Source: Desulfobulbaceae bacterium (GTDB taxonomy: Bacteria; Desulfobacterota; Desulfobulbia; Desulfobulbales; Desulfobulbaceae). Taken from it: a DNA stretch of 61,730 nt. Below, one piece after another: positions 1 through 9,900 of the stretch; within the stretch, counting starts at the first letter, position 1, and each line of letters begins with the position of its first letter. The translations under genes and the position numbers were made by a program. The stretch spans positions 1-61,730 of the forward strand of contig JAAYIE010000058.1 of the NCBI GenBank assembly GCA_012744275.1. The letters run 5' to 3'. A model generated the notes under the pieces. That model was given only the letters and a program-made list of their open reading frames with translations. It was not told the origin of the DNA and did not search any database.

Positions 1-623
1 CGTTTGGGGTGATCCTTGGTACCGGTGTAGGCCCAGCCAGAGGTGTCGAAATCAGCGCTGTAATCGTGAAAGGCGTCAAAGGTGGTTGATTCGGTCATCT
101 GACAGGTGACCCCGTCAACCACAAAGAGCACCGGGTTGCGGTACTGATAGGTCAGCTTGATGCCTATGGGCATGAGGTCAGCTATTTCCTGCCCTGAGGA
201 CGGAGCAAGAACGATGACTCGGTAATCACCGTGGCCGCCGCCCCGTGTGGCCTGGTAATATGTGCTTTGTGCACCTATGATATCGCCGTCGCCTGGGCCC
301 ACGCGCATGGCGTCAAGCAGAATGCAGGGCAGTTCGGCAGCAGCCATGAAGCCGATGGCTTCCTGCATCAGGGTCATGCCGGGGCCAGAGGTGGACGCAG
401 CACCGAGTTTGCCGGTACAGGCATAGCCAGCTAAAGCATTGGACACCGCCAATTCGCTTTCCATTTGCACCATCTTGCCGCCAAACTGCGGCAACTTAAC
501 CGAGCTGTACTTCATCACATCGGTTGCCGGGGTAATGGGGTAGGCAAAATGGCAACTTACGCCGCAACGAATCATGCTTTCGGCGAATGTTTCCGTGTTT
601 TTCAAAAAGAGCGTTTCTTTCAT
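1..623 (-). CDS. 2-oxoacid:ferredoxin oxidoreductase alpha subunit (VorB/KorA type), partial
   Basis: This is the pyrimidine-binding half of an enzyme that oxidatively decarboxylates a 2-oxoacid to an acyl-CoA and reduces ferredoxin. About 207 residues are present and the C-terminus lies outside the window. Family features are visible: an N-terminal FAYPITPATDV loop, ESELAVSNALAGYACTG, the TSGPGMTLMQEA segment and TRGGGHGDYRVIVLAPSS. These match the VorB/KorA group better than single-chain pyruvate enzymes. The ATG at 623 follows AAGGAA at good spacing. The substrate (branched-chain, 2-oxoglutarate or other) cannot be read from this piece. The ferredoxin-like subunit often found upstream is absent here; instead the transport and FAD enzyme genes precede it on the same strand, so the oxoacid may come from amino-acid oxidation (inference). 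Confidence 0.9.
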   Translation of the reverse strand, partial: MKETLFLKNTETFAESMIRCGVSCHFAYPITPATDVMKYSSVKLPQFGGKMVQMESELAVSNALAGYACTGKLGAASTSGPGMTLMQEAIGFMAAAELPCILLDAMRVGPGDGDIIGAQSTYYQATRGGGHGDYRVIVLAPSSGQEIADLMPIGIKLTYQYRNPVLFVVDGVTCQMTESTTFDAFHDYSADFDTSGWAYTGTKDHPK

Positions 624-791
624 TTCGATTCCTTACAAGGTTAGAAACTGTCCGGCGGCCCTTGAAAGCGCCACCATGTTGATTCCGGCAGGCAGGATAG
701 CATTCCGCATAAAAAGCCCTGTTTCCCCTTCCATAACACCACGTTTATACTGCTGAGCCAGGAAAGGGGAAATGAACAGGGTCAGGAAACC

Positions 792-2114
792 TTAGATCTC
801 GCCCTTGGCAGTAACGGTTTCCCAGATGAGGCGGGTCTCCGCGCCGAGGGTTGTCAGGAGCTTAGAGGGGGGCAGCCAACTGGGCTTTTTATCATTCTTC
901 AAGTATTCAAGCACATCGCTGTCAATGCCATTCGCCCATTCGGCGTGGTAAGTCCCCATAGTGAACGATTTTGCCACACCAGCGCCCTCGCCAACGCCTG
1001 AGTAGAAAATATTGCCGCGACGGCCAAACACAGGCTTGGAATTCATGGTGAGATGAATCATGCCAGCCCATACGTACTCAAAATTGACATGCTTATGGTT
1101 CGGGAAACGATTGTTAAACGCCTTGCGCAGCATCTTTCTTGATCTGCGGATGCGTTCTGGCGAACAGGTAAAATACGTGGCGTATTTAAGTCCGTTTCGT
1201 ACCAGGAGCCTGTTGTCGCGCGTGAAACGGACAGTGGTGCCGCCAGAATGGGCTGCGGTAACGCCCCAGGGGTGAACATCCTTGAAGTACGTCATCTCTC
1301 GCTCATCAAGCTGACGCGAAAGGCCGGCGAATGAAATAACCGGACAAAACTGGTGCTTCGAGAGATCAAATTCCTCAAGAAAGGGTCCGGCAGTGACAAC
1401 CACAGCCTTGCAGCGTACACGCCGACCATTGGTCAATATGACCAATGGTTCTGTGCCGTCTTCAATCCGCAAAACGGGTGTATCTTCAAAAACATGCACA
1501 TTTTCTGGCAGAACAGTACACATGCCGCGCAGAACGTCAGCAGGATTGACCATTGCGGTACCAGGGTTGAACAGGGCTTTTTTGTAATACCTGGTACCCA
1601 GCTTTTGCGTCAGCTCTTCATGCTCCACATAGCTGTAAGGAACACCCACATCATCAAGATCCTTGGCCTCATGGTCAAGATACTTGTAGGCGCTCGGCTC
1701 GTAGGCGGCGAGGTATTTGCCGCAATCATCCCAATCCACCGGCAACTCATGATCCTTGATGATCTTGCGCATTTTGTTCAAGGTGGCGACGTTCAACTGC
1801 ACGCACCACTTTTTATCTTCAAGGGTGGAGTCATCACTTCCAAACGCATGGGGTACATCGATCAGAAAACCAGCATTTTTACCACTATCATTATTGCCGA
1901 TGCGGATTGCCTCAAAAATTGCCACCTTGGCAGCAGGGTTCAGTTCGGCAAAACGCAGAGCAGCGGCATAACCACCGTAACCACAGCCAACTACCACATA
2001 GTCATACCGATCTAGAATTTCTTCTGTCTGGTTAAATTTATGGGTCTTGTACGAGGATGTTTCCAACCAACCGGAAAGGCCTAGTTCTGCAGGAAAAAAT
2101 TTGACTTCACGCAT
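792..2114 (-). CDS. FAD-dependent oxidoreductase, D-amino-acid-oxidase fold
   Basis: The 440-residue protein has an N-terminal dinucleotide-binding segment VVVGCGYGGYAAAL (about residues 36-49) followed by an acidic strand end (FEA), as in DAO/GlpO-type flavoproteins that oxidise amines or amino acids. The C-terminal part carries the second FAD-contact region around YSGVGEGAGVAKSFTMG (about residues 370-386). The ATG at 2114 is preceded by AAGGAG seven bases upstream. No signal peptide or membrane segment is visible, so it is probably cytoplasmic. It sits between a major facilitator gene and a 2-oxoacid:ferredoxin oxidoreductase gene on one strand. This suggests that an imported amino acid or amine is oxidised here and the resulting oxoacid passed on. 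The actual substrate is unknown. Confidence 0.85.
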   Translation of the reverse strand: MREVKFFPAELGLSGWLETSSYKTHKFNQTEEILDRYDYVVVGCGYGGYAAALRFAELNPAAKVAIFEAIRIGNNDSGKNAGFLIDVPHAFGSDDSTLEDKKWCVQLNVATLNKMRKIIKDHELPVDWDDCGKYLAAYEPSAYKYLDHEAKDLDDVGVPYSYVEHEELTQKLGTRYYKKALFNPGTAMVNPADVLRGMCTVLPENVHVFEDTPVLRIEDGTEPLVILTNGRRVRCKAVVVTAGPFLEEFDLSKHQFCPVISFAGLSRQLDEREMTYFKDVHPWGVTAAHSGGTTVRFTRDNRLLVRNGLKYATYFTCSPERIRRSRKMLRKAFNNRFPNHKHVNFEYVWAGMIHLTMNSKPVFGRRGNIFYSGVGEGAGVAKSFTMGTYHAEWANGIDSDVLEYLKNDKKPSWLPPSKLLTTLGAETRLIWETVTAKGEI

Positions 2115-2217
2115 GGCAGCACTCCTTGGTAGATTTTATTCCGGACCACGTTACAACGGGCCGTTAAATAAAGAGAGCAAAGCACTCACGAACGAGCTTG
2201 TCGTACCTTTGAAGGTG

Positions 2218-3567
2218 TTATTTTCCAAGGGCAGCTTTGGGTACAGGCACGCCGCCCATCATCGGGGTATCACCCCTGAATTTTTCTGAGGTCTCAGGTG
2301 CCCAAATGTGGCACACAATGCCGCCAAACAGGAGGGCGGCAATGCACATACCCAGGGAAGCATACACACCGAAATGCTCATTGATGATAGGCAGGAGGAA
2401 GGTTCCACCTGCTGCTCCAAAGCGGCTGATTGCCACAGTCAAGCCGACACCTGAGGCTCTCAGCTCCGTAGGAAACAGCTCGGGTGGATACAGAAATTCA
2501 AGAACAATCGACATCGCCAAAACAAGAGAAAAGCCAGCCAGAAAAACCAGAGCAATTGCACCCGGCATGTTGTGCCACAGTGTCATGACGGTCAGGATGA
2601 CTGCAGCTCCATAGAAGGTCCCAAGCAGATAGGCGCGGCGTGATACCTTATCAATGAGCCAGGTACCAAAAAGCACGCCAACCATGGTGACGACGTTATA
2701 CATAACACCCGAGGCATGTGGGTTTTCAATGTTGAGGGCAGTGAGCACCATCGGGAGAAAGATAGTGATGGCGAAAAAAGGCAATACCTGGCAGGCAAAA
2801 AAGACGCCGGACACGAAGGTGTTGTAGCGCAATTCCTTGCTGAACAGCCTGAACCAGGAGGCTGAAGGGACTTCGGCATCAGCTTGAGGAAGGCTATAGC
2901 GGGTGCCGAGATGTTTGTGGATAATGGCTAGCGCCTCTTGAGTGCGACCTTTACGTGCCAGCCAGGCAGGAGATTCCGGAGAACCAAGCCGGATAATCAA
3001 TGTAATAAGTCCAGGCACCGCTGAAGTGACAAGAATCAATCTCCAGTCTTCAATGCCAAGCCAGTTCAGGACAAATCCACCTATGTAAGACAGGACATAG
3101 CCAATCGTCCAATAGACTAAAAGCCAACTCATCACTTTGTCGCGGGTGGACTTAGGCGCCCATTCGCTCAATAGTGAAATGCCAACTGCATAGTCCCAGC
3201 CGATCGTCATACCCAACAAAAAGCGCAGCAAAGCAAGAATCGCTGGGTCAGAAATAAAAAACTGGGCAAGGGACAAGAGAACCGAGACAAACATAACCGT
3301 TAAAAATAACGGTTTTCTGCCTATACGGTCTGCAATGGGGCCAGCAAAGAGACTGCCAAAGAAAATTCCAAGAAGAGCGCCTGCCCCGATTAGTCCCATC
3401 CAAAAGCTGGTGAGCCCGAGGGGTTCTGCAGCGTAGCTCAAGGCAATACCAACTATTCCGATGATATAGCCATCACAGACCATGCCCATGAATGACCCGG
3501 CACGTATTTTCCTGTGCACGGACGAAAATGGGGCTTCATCAAAACTGATTTTCCCGACCTCTGCCAT
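2218..3567 (-). CDS. Major facilitator superfamily transporter (aromatic acid/sugar-type)
   Basis: The 449-residue protein has about twelve hydrophobic segments. The conserved loop between helices 2 and 3, GPIADRIGRKPLF, is the MFS motif A, and RLGSPESPAWLARKGR after helix 6 is typical of the sugar-porter and aromatic-acid:H+ symporter branches. I chose the ATG at 3567 (MAEVGKISFDE) because AAGGAG lies six bases upstream; the frame stays open to 3600. The gene is the first of the apparent minus-strand set MFS - FAD enzyme - 2-oxoacid oxidoreductase and probably supplies their substrate at the inner membrane. The substrate is not predictable from sequence alone. Confidence 0.88.
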   Translation of the reverse strand: MAEVGKISFDEAPFSSVHRKIRAGSFMGMVCDGYIIGIVGIALSYAAEPLGLTSFWMGLIGAGALLGIFFGSLFAGPIADRIGRKPLFLTVMFVSVLLSLAQFFISDPAILALLRFLLGMTIGWDYAVGISLLSEWAPKSTRDKVMSWLLVYWTIGYVLSYIGGFVLNWLGIEDWRLILVTSAVPGLITLIIRLGSPESPAWLARKGRTQEALAIIHKHLGTRYSLPQADAEVPSASWFRLFSKELRYNTFVSGVFFACQVLPFFAITIFLPMVLTALNIENPHASGVMYNVVTMVGVLFGTWLIDKVSRRAYLLGTFYGAAVILTVMTLWHNMPGAIALVFLAGFSLVLAMSIVLEFLYPPELFPTELRASGVGLTVAISRFGAAGGTFLLPIINEHFGVYASLGMCIAALLFGGIVCHIWAPETSEKFRGDTPMMGGVPVPKAALGK

Positions 3568-4146
3568 ACCAGACTCCTTGCAAGAAATTTTGAACATCAT
3601 CAGCCATCACGCCAAATCTATGTTTGGATGGCCAGGTTAACGCACCTCTTCCACGCTTTGTGTTCTACTTATATGAAAAAATGCGCGCTTAGGTGCATTT
3701 GATCACAATAACTCTTGCTGTACTTCCAGGGTCGAGAGCCTTGCTTCTGTCCTCAAGGCATTGCGAAAAGCAACCGCCTCTTGTTCCGAAACAAACTACG
3801 ATGTTCCATTTATTAATAAATATCATAACAGAAACGCAAAGTCAATAATTTATTCATATTTAAGATTTAGAATAAACCCTTAAATAACAAGATGTTATAG
3901 TAAGGAAGATTATTTATGGAGATTTTTTCCTTGACAAGATTGGATTGAAATTCTTTCTCGGATGATGAAAAAACGATTTTGCTTGATACTGTCGGCTTAT
4001 CAAAACGCTCCTTGAGTTGCACGAGGTAGCTGTGTTCTCTTCATGCGAAGAAATGTGTTCTGATCGGGTATACTGTCTCCGCAATCATGCAGCCCTCAAA
4101 CAGGTGTCTGAGGCTGATTCAGCATAACCTCCAAGCCCGATTCACC
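3568..4146. other. AT-rich non-coding region between divergent genes
   Basis: This stretch separates the minus-strand transporter from the plus-strand radical SAM gene and is clearly richer in A and T than its flanks, especially 3790-3950. A TTGACA at 3931-3936 has no good -10 partner. TATACT at 4069-4074 lies 72 bases before the chosen start of the radical SAM gene and could be a -10 box, though its -35 is poor. No hairpin with a T-run and no convincing reading frame were seen. It probably holds both promoters. Confidence 0.5.
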
Positions 4147-5451
4147 ATGCATTCCCTGTATCCCAAAAAAGTCTATGTTGAGCTGACAACACGGTGCAAC
4201 TTGCAGTGCCCCATGTGTTTGAAATTCTCCGAGGGAAGCTGCATTGAAGAAGGCGATTTGCCGCTGGCGCTGTTCAAAAAGCTGGCCCCTTCGCTTGCGC
4301 ACACTGAATTTCTGGTGCTCAATGGGATAGGTGAACCCCTGCTCCATCCTGATCTGGAAGAAATCATAGCCATCGCCCGGGCAGTCATGCCTGCTGATGG
4401 ACGGATCGGCTTCCAGAGCAATGGGCTCCTGTTCAATCAGGCCCGCGCCCTGGGTTTGATTGAGGCCGGGCTGGATACGGTCTGCCTGTCACTGGACAAC
4501 CTGGACGCAGGCGATGCCGGGAATGGCCCGAATGGCTCGCAGAAGGGGCATCAATTCACAGCTGTGAAGCGGGCCCTTGCCCATTTGCTGCAGGCACGAG
4601 AAATGCTGCAAAAACCTGTTCGCCTTGGCATTGAGGTGGTTCTGCAAAGGAAAACACTGCACCAGTTGCAGGGCTTGGTTGCCTGGGCTGGCGCGCATCA
4701 GATCGACTTCATCATTGCCAGCCACCTCTTTTCCTATGATGGCTCCCTGGCAGAGCAAAGCCTTTTTAATCCGAACAGTTATGAGGCAACTGAACTTTTT
4801 GCAAAATGGGCGGCCGCAGCCCAGGCGCAGGGGCTTCAGTTAGCCGATTTACCGGCTGCCCAACGCAAGTTTTACAAAAATCCGGCAGAACGGCTTCTTG
4901 TACAACTTGGTGAGGCCATGTGGCAGGAGGCGAGGGAGAAGAACATTGACTACCATTTTGCTAATCTGGTGGCGCAAAGCGATCAGGACGTGGAGGAAGT
5001 GGAGGCCTGTTTTCACCAGGCCCAGCAGTCGGCACAGCAAGGCGGCATCGATCTCTTCCTGCCGCCGCTCCATGCCCAGGCCAATGGCCAGCGGAGTTGT
5101 TCATTCATAGAGGACGAGGCTATTTTCATCGATACGAAGGGCAAGGTCATGCCCTGCCATTTTTTATGGCATACCTGCCCAGGACAGGTCAACAATGGTG
5201 CAATTCAGGTGGAAGCGCGTGTTCTGGGTTCCATTACAGAAGAGCCGCTTGAAACTATCTGGCAGAAAGAAACTGCTGCCGCATTCCGGGCTGAGGCTGG
5301 GAAGCGTGATTACGCTCCCTGCTGGAGTTGCACCTCTGCCCCCTGTGCCGATTTGGTCAATGACAACCTCCTGGGCATGCATGATTGCTACGGCAGTCAT
5401 GTTCCCTGCGGCCATTGCATGTGGGCCATAGGCTGGCTTAAATGCCTTTAG
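4147..5451 (+). CDS. Radical SAM/SPASM domain protein
   Basis: The 434-residue protein has the radical SAM cluster motif CNLQCPMC at Cys17, Cys21 and Cys24, followed by the GIGEPLLHP segment (GGEP-like, SAM binding) near residue 60. The C-terminal third is Cys-rich: a C...MPCHFLWHTC segment, then CWSCTSAPC and a final DCYGSHVPCGHC. This fits a SPASM domain binding auxiliary iron-sulfur clusters, as in peptide- and metalloenzyme-maturing enzymes. I used the ATG at 4147 because the protein then begins a few residues before the core, as is usual; the frame is open back to 4087. It stands alone with no obvious precursor peptide or target enzyme next to it. The product may mature a metalloenzyme encoded elsewhere; this is inference. 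Confidence 0.85.
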   Translation: MHSLYPKKVYVELTTRCNLQCPMCLKFSEGSCIEEGDLPLALFKKLAPSLAHTEFLVLNGIGEPLLHPDLEEIIAIARAVMPADGRIGFQSNGLLFNQARALGLIEAGLDTVCLSLDNLDAGDAGNGPNGSQKGHQFTAVKRALAHLLQAREMLQKPVRLGIEVVLQRKTLHQLQGLVAWAGAHQIDFIIASHLFSYDGSLAEQSLFNPNSYEATELFAKWAAAAQAQGLQLADLPAAQRKFYKNPAERLLVQLGEAMWQEAREKNIDYHFANLVAQSDQDVEEVEACFHQAQQSAQQGGIDLFLPPLHAQANGQRSCSFIEDEAIFIDTKGKVMPCHFLWHTCPGQVNNGAIQVEARVLGSITEEPLETIWQKETAAAFRAEAGKRDYAPCWSCTSAPCADLVNDNLLGMHDCYGSHVPCGHCMWAIGWLKCL

Positions 5452-5771
5452 AAATTTCCTGCAGACGTGGGGCGCAGATAATAACCTGAACGGGCTGGTG
5501 GGTCAATTTTTCTTATTCATAGCAAGGGATTGGATAATCATTCCCATTTGACCGGTTTCCAAGTATTTTGTTGCCTTCAAGATTGAAGTGGGGCGAGCCG
5601 TTTCCCCTGTGGTTCGGCTTCGCCGAGACGACCTTGATCATGCGTTTTCCCGGCAAGACCAAAATGAAGACAGGCGCATTCCCTGTGCTTCGTGCATTCC
5701 TGCTCAGCGTGCCCGATGCAACCGCAGTTGCCAATTCGCCTCCAATCATCCCCCAAATTTGAGACATTACC
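5452..5771. other. Non-coding spacer upstream of the RND efflux operon
   Basis: About 320 bases separate the radical SAM gene from the efflux operon. A reading frame at 5568-5762 (plus) is open for 64 codons but starts without ATG, has no ribosome site and no recognisable features, so it is not called. No strong terminator or promoter was found. The efflux gene starts at ATG 5772 after GAGACATTACC, a weak ribosome-binding context. Confidence 0.4.
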
Positions 5772-6986
5772 ATGGGTTTTTCTTCCTTGTTCTCCCGCTA
5801 CGGCAACCTGGCCGCCAGCACCATTCTTGTGTTTTTGCTGCTTCTGCTGGTTGCCTGCTCCGGTGACCATGCTGGCAGTAACAAAAACAAGGGGCAGCAG
5901 GGCCAGCGCAAGCGGCCGGAAGTGCCGGTGAGCACTGCCCTGGCTACAAAAAAAACCGTGCCTGTTGAATTGACTGCCACAGGTCATGTCGAGGCCCAGG
6001 CCACGGTGGAAATCCGCTCGCAAGTGACTGGCACCCTGAAAAGCGTGCATTTTAGCGAAGGCGAGACCGTCAAGGCTGGCGAACTCCTCTTTACTATCGA
6101 TACCCGCCCTTTTGCTGCAGCCTTAGCCAAGGCCGAGGCCGTTCTGGATAAGAACCGAGCGGAGCTCAACAATGCCCGCCGCGAAGAGGAGCGCTACACC
6201 AGGGCAGCGAAAAGAGGCCTGGTTTCAGCTGAGCAGGCTGATCAGACCATTACCCGGGCAGCGACGCTCGCTGCTGCCATCAAGGAAGCCCAGGCAGCGG
6301 TTGACACGGCCCGCCTGGAGCTTGACTATTGCCTGATCCGTTCGCCCATGGAGGGCCGCGCGGGTGAAATTCAGATCCACCAGGGTAACCTGATCATGGC
6401 CAATAGCGCTGCTCCCCTGGTCACTGTGCGCCGGATGCAGCCCCTGGAAGTTGCTATTACCGTACCCGGCCGTCATCTCAGCGAGATCATGGCCCAGCAG
6501 GCCCTGGGCCAGTTGCAGGTAACAGCCACTCCCCCTGGTGCAGAGCCGGTATCCGGAATGCTCAGCTTCGTTGACAACAGTGTTGATCCAAGCACCGGGG
6601 TCATCCGTCTCAAGGCCACCTTTAACAGGGATGGCGCTTCGCTCTGGCCCGGCCAGATGGTCGATGTGCGCCTGCGGATCAAGGATCTGCCGGATCGTAT
6701 CACCATTCCAGCCCAGGCGGTGCAGACCGGACAGGAGGGCAGCTACCTCTACGTGGTCAATAAAGAGAACACTGTGGCCCTGCGGCCCGTAACCGTTAAC
6801 CTGAACGTGGCTGGCGAGGCCGTGATTGAGAAAAATCTTGCCGAGGGCGAGCGGGTGGTGATTGACGGCCAGTTGCAACTGGCCGATGGCGCGCGCGTGC
6901 AGGAGCGCGGACGGACGGTTGGGACCAAGAGGCCGGGCAAGGAATCCAGCCCGGAGGCCAAGGCCAAGGGGCCAGCCAGGCCATGA
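5772..6986 (+). CDS. RND efflux periplasmic adaptor (membrane fusion protein), lipoprotein
   Basis: The 404-residue protein is the periplasmic adaptor of a tripartite efflux pump, linking the inner-membrane RND pump to an outer-membrane channel. It starts with a hydrophobic segment and a lipobox LVAC (Cys29), so it is probably a lipoprotein anchored in the inner membrane. It continues with ATGHVEAQATVEIRSQVTG (first lipoyl half), a coiled-coil hairpin with repeated Ala/Glu/Arg around residues 120-175, the second lipoyl half LDYCLIRSPMEGRAG, and beta-barrel and membrane-proximal domains. Its stop overlaps the start of the pump gene by four bases (ATGA), indicating translational coupling. The C-terminal tail is Lys/Pro-rich and low in complexity. 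No outer-membrane channel gene is adjacent. Confidence 0.93.
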   Translation: MGFSSLFSRYGNLAASTILVFLLLLLVACSGDHAGSNKNKGQQGQRKRPEVPVSTALATKKTVPVELTATGHVEAQATVEIRSQVTGTLKSVHFSEGETVKAGELLFTIDTRPFAAALAKAEAVLDKNRAELNNARREEERYTRAAKRGLVSAEQADQTITRAATLAAAIKEAQAAVDTARLELDYCLIRSPMEGRAGEIQIHQGNLIMANSAAPLVTVRRMQPLEVAITVPGRHLSEIMAQQALGQLQVTATPPGAEPVSGMLSFVDNSVDPSTGVIRLKATFNRDGASLWPGQMVDVRLRIKDLPDRITIPAQAVQTGQEGSYLYVVNKENTVALRPVTVNLNVAGEAVIEKNLAEGERVVIDGQLQLADGARVQERGRTVGTKRPGKESSPEAKAKGPARP

Positions 6987-9900
6987 TCAACTTTTCTGAA
7001 CTGTTCATTCGCCGGCCAGTCATGACCGTGCTGGTGATGGCGAGCATCCTCCTCTTCGGCCTGATCGGCTACCGGCAGCTCGCGGTCAGCGATCTGCCCA
7101 ATGTTGATTTCCCGACCATTTTTGTCAGCGCCTCCCTGCCCGGCGCCAGCGCCGAAACCATGGCTTCTACCGTGGCCACGGTGCTGGAAAAGCAGTTTGC
7201 CACCATTGCAGGTATTGATTCAATGAGTTCGGTGAGTTCCACCGGCTCCACCCAGATCACCCTGCAATTTACCCTTGAGCGCGACATCGACGCTGCCGCG
7301 CAAGACGTGCAAACCGCCATTTCACTGTCTGCCCGACGCCTGCCCGACGCCATGCCCTCGCCGCCCACCTTCCGCAAGACCAACCCGGCGGCTGACCCGA
7401 TCATCTACATAGCCCTCAGCAGCCCCACCCTGCCGCTGTCTTTGCTTGACCAGCACGGCCAGACCATGAGCCAGCGGCTGTCCATGATTAACGGTGTTTC
7501 CCAGGTTACCCTGCGGGGCACACAGCGCTATGCAGTGCGCATCCAGCTCGACCCGCAGGCATTGCTTGCCTTTGATCTTGATGCCGATCAGGTGGCCCGC
7601 GCGGTCAGCAGCCAGAACGCCAACCGGCCCATGGGCAGGCTTATCGGCCCCCATAAGACCATGACCCTGCAGGCCGATGGCGAACTCGAAGCTGCGGCAC
7701 AGTACCGCGAGGTGGTGGTGGCAGTGCGGGACAGCCGCCCCATCCGCCTGGCCGAGGTGGCCCAGGTGATTGACAGCGTGGAGAATGACCAGTCCGGGGC
7801 CTGGTTCTTTGCCGATGGCGAACAGGCCCGGGCAATCATCCTGGCCGTGGAAAAGCAGCCCGGCGCGAACACCATCGAGGTGGCTGACGCGGTCAAGCAG
7901 CTCTTGCCCGAATTCACCAGCAGCCTGCCTGCGGCGATCAAACTGCGGCTATTGCGCGACGCCAGCCAGCCGATCAAGGATTCAGTCCAAGACATCCAGT
8001 TCACCCTGCTGCTGACGCTTGCGCTGGTAGTGCTGGTGATCTTCCTCTTTATCCGCAACCTGAGCGCCACGGTCATCCCCAGCCTGTCGCTTCCCATGTC
8101 GCTGATCGGCACCTTTACGGTCATGTACCTGCTCGGCTACAGCCTCAACACCATGTCGCTTATGGCCCTGACCCTGTCCGTGGGCTTTGTGGTTGACGAC
8201 TCCATCGTAGTGCTGGAAAACATTGTCCGCCACCTGGAGATGGGCAAGAGCCGGATGCAGGCTGCCAGGGATGGCGCGCGCGAGGTTGGCTTTACCATTC
8301 TCTCCATGACCCTGTCTTTGGTGGCCATTTTCATCCCCCTGCTCTTTCTCACCGGCCTGATGGGCCGTCTGTTCCGCGAGTTTTCCGTGACCATCGGCGC
8401 GGCGGTGCTGGTGAGCGGGGTCATCAGCCTGACGCTCGTGCCCATGCTCTGCAGCCGCTATCTGCGCGAGCTGCGCCCTCAACAACATGGCCGGCTCTAC
8501 CGGGCCAGCGAGGCTGGCTACCAATGGCTGGCCAACCTGTATGGCCGCAGCCTCCTGGTGGTGCTGCGCTACCGCCTGAGCGTCCTGGTTTTTTCCCTGC
8601 TGATCCTCTTGGCCACGGCCTGGCTGTTCAAGGCGGTGCCCAAGGGCTTTATTCCGTCTGAAGACCGCGACTTCATCATGGTCTCGACCCAGACCGCCCA
8701 GGGGGTGTCCTGGTCTTCCCTGGTTGAACGGATGATGGAGATGGGCGCTATTGCCCAGGAGAACCCCAATGTGGACCGCTTCATGGTCAATGTCAGCACC
8801 TCGGCCATGATGATGATCGTGCTCAAGCCCAAAACCGAGCGTGAACTGTCTGCTGACGAGGTGATTCAGGATTTGCGACCCAAGCTCAACTCGATACCCG
8901 GTATCCGCGCTATGCTGGTCAACCCGCTGCCAATTAATATCGGCGGCCGCCGCTCGCGCAGCCTCTACCAGCTTACCCTGCAAGGCATTGACACCGGCCA
9001 GTTGTACGCCACGGCCAGAACACTTGAGCGGGCCATGCAGGACGCGCCAGGCCTGACCGATGTGTCCAGCGACCTGCAGATGGAAAACCCCGAACTCCAG
9101 CTGCATATTGACCGCAACCGGGCCCTCTTGCTCGGCATCTCGCCCGAGCGCATCCAGGATGCCCTCTACAGTGCCTTCGGGGATCGCGAAATCTCCACCA
9201 TCTTCGGCTCAAACGACCAGTACAGCGTTATCCTCGAATACCAGGAGCAGTTTCAACAGGATGCCTCCGCCCTTGACTATATCCACCTCCGCTCCGATCA
9301 AGGCAGGCTGGTGCCGCTGGCGGCCGTGGCCACTGCGCAGCCGGGGCTGGGGCCGCAGTCCATCAATCACTCCGGTCAGTTGCCCTCGGTGACTTTGTCG
9401 TTTAACGTCCGGCAGGGCACGGCGCTGGGCGAGGCGCTTGCGGGTCTTCAGCAGATAACCGACTCAATACTGCCCGCCGGAGTGCAGGCCTCCTTCCAGG
9501 GCAATGCCCAGCAGTTTCAGGCCTCCCAGGCAAGCATGGGCTGGCTTCTGGCCCTGGCGATCGTGGTCATCTATATCGTGCTCGGCATCCTCTACGAGAG
9601 CTTCATCCACCCCTTCACCATCCTCACGGCCCTGCCCTTTGCCGGTTTTGGCGCGCTCATCACCCTGATGCTCTTTGGCACTGAATTGTCGATCTACGCC
9701 TTTGTCGGCATCATCATGCTGATTGGCCTGGTGAAGAAAAACGGCATCATGATGATCGACTTTGCCCTGAGCGCCCAGGAGGAGGGCAAAAATGTGCATG
9801 ATGCCATCCACCAGGCCTGCGTTATCCGCTTCCGCCCGATCATGATGACCACCATGGCCGCGCTCATGGCTGCCATCCCGATCGCGTTCGGCTACGGCGC

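Noticed and set aside
633-734. 33-codon minus-strand frame just upstream of the 2-oxoacid oxidoreductase gene
   Set aside because: No ribosome site, no ferredoxin-type Cys motifs and no recognised features; probably chance.
5568-5762. 64-codon frame before the RND adaptor gene
   Set aside because: No ATG start, no ribosome site and no family resemblance.
7982-9106. Long open frame (374 codons) antisense to the RND permease
   Set aside because: It mirrors the GC-rich codon pattern of the permease, is rich in His and Gln with no domain, and the plus-strand protein is unmistakable.
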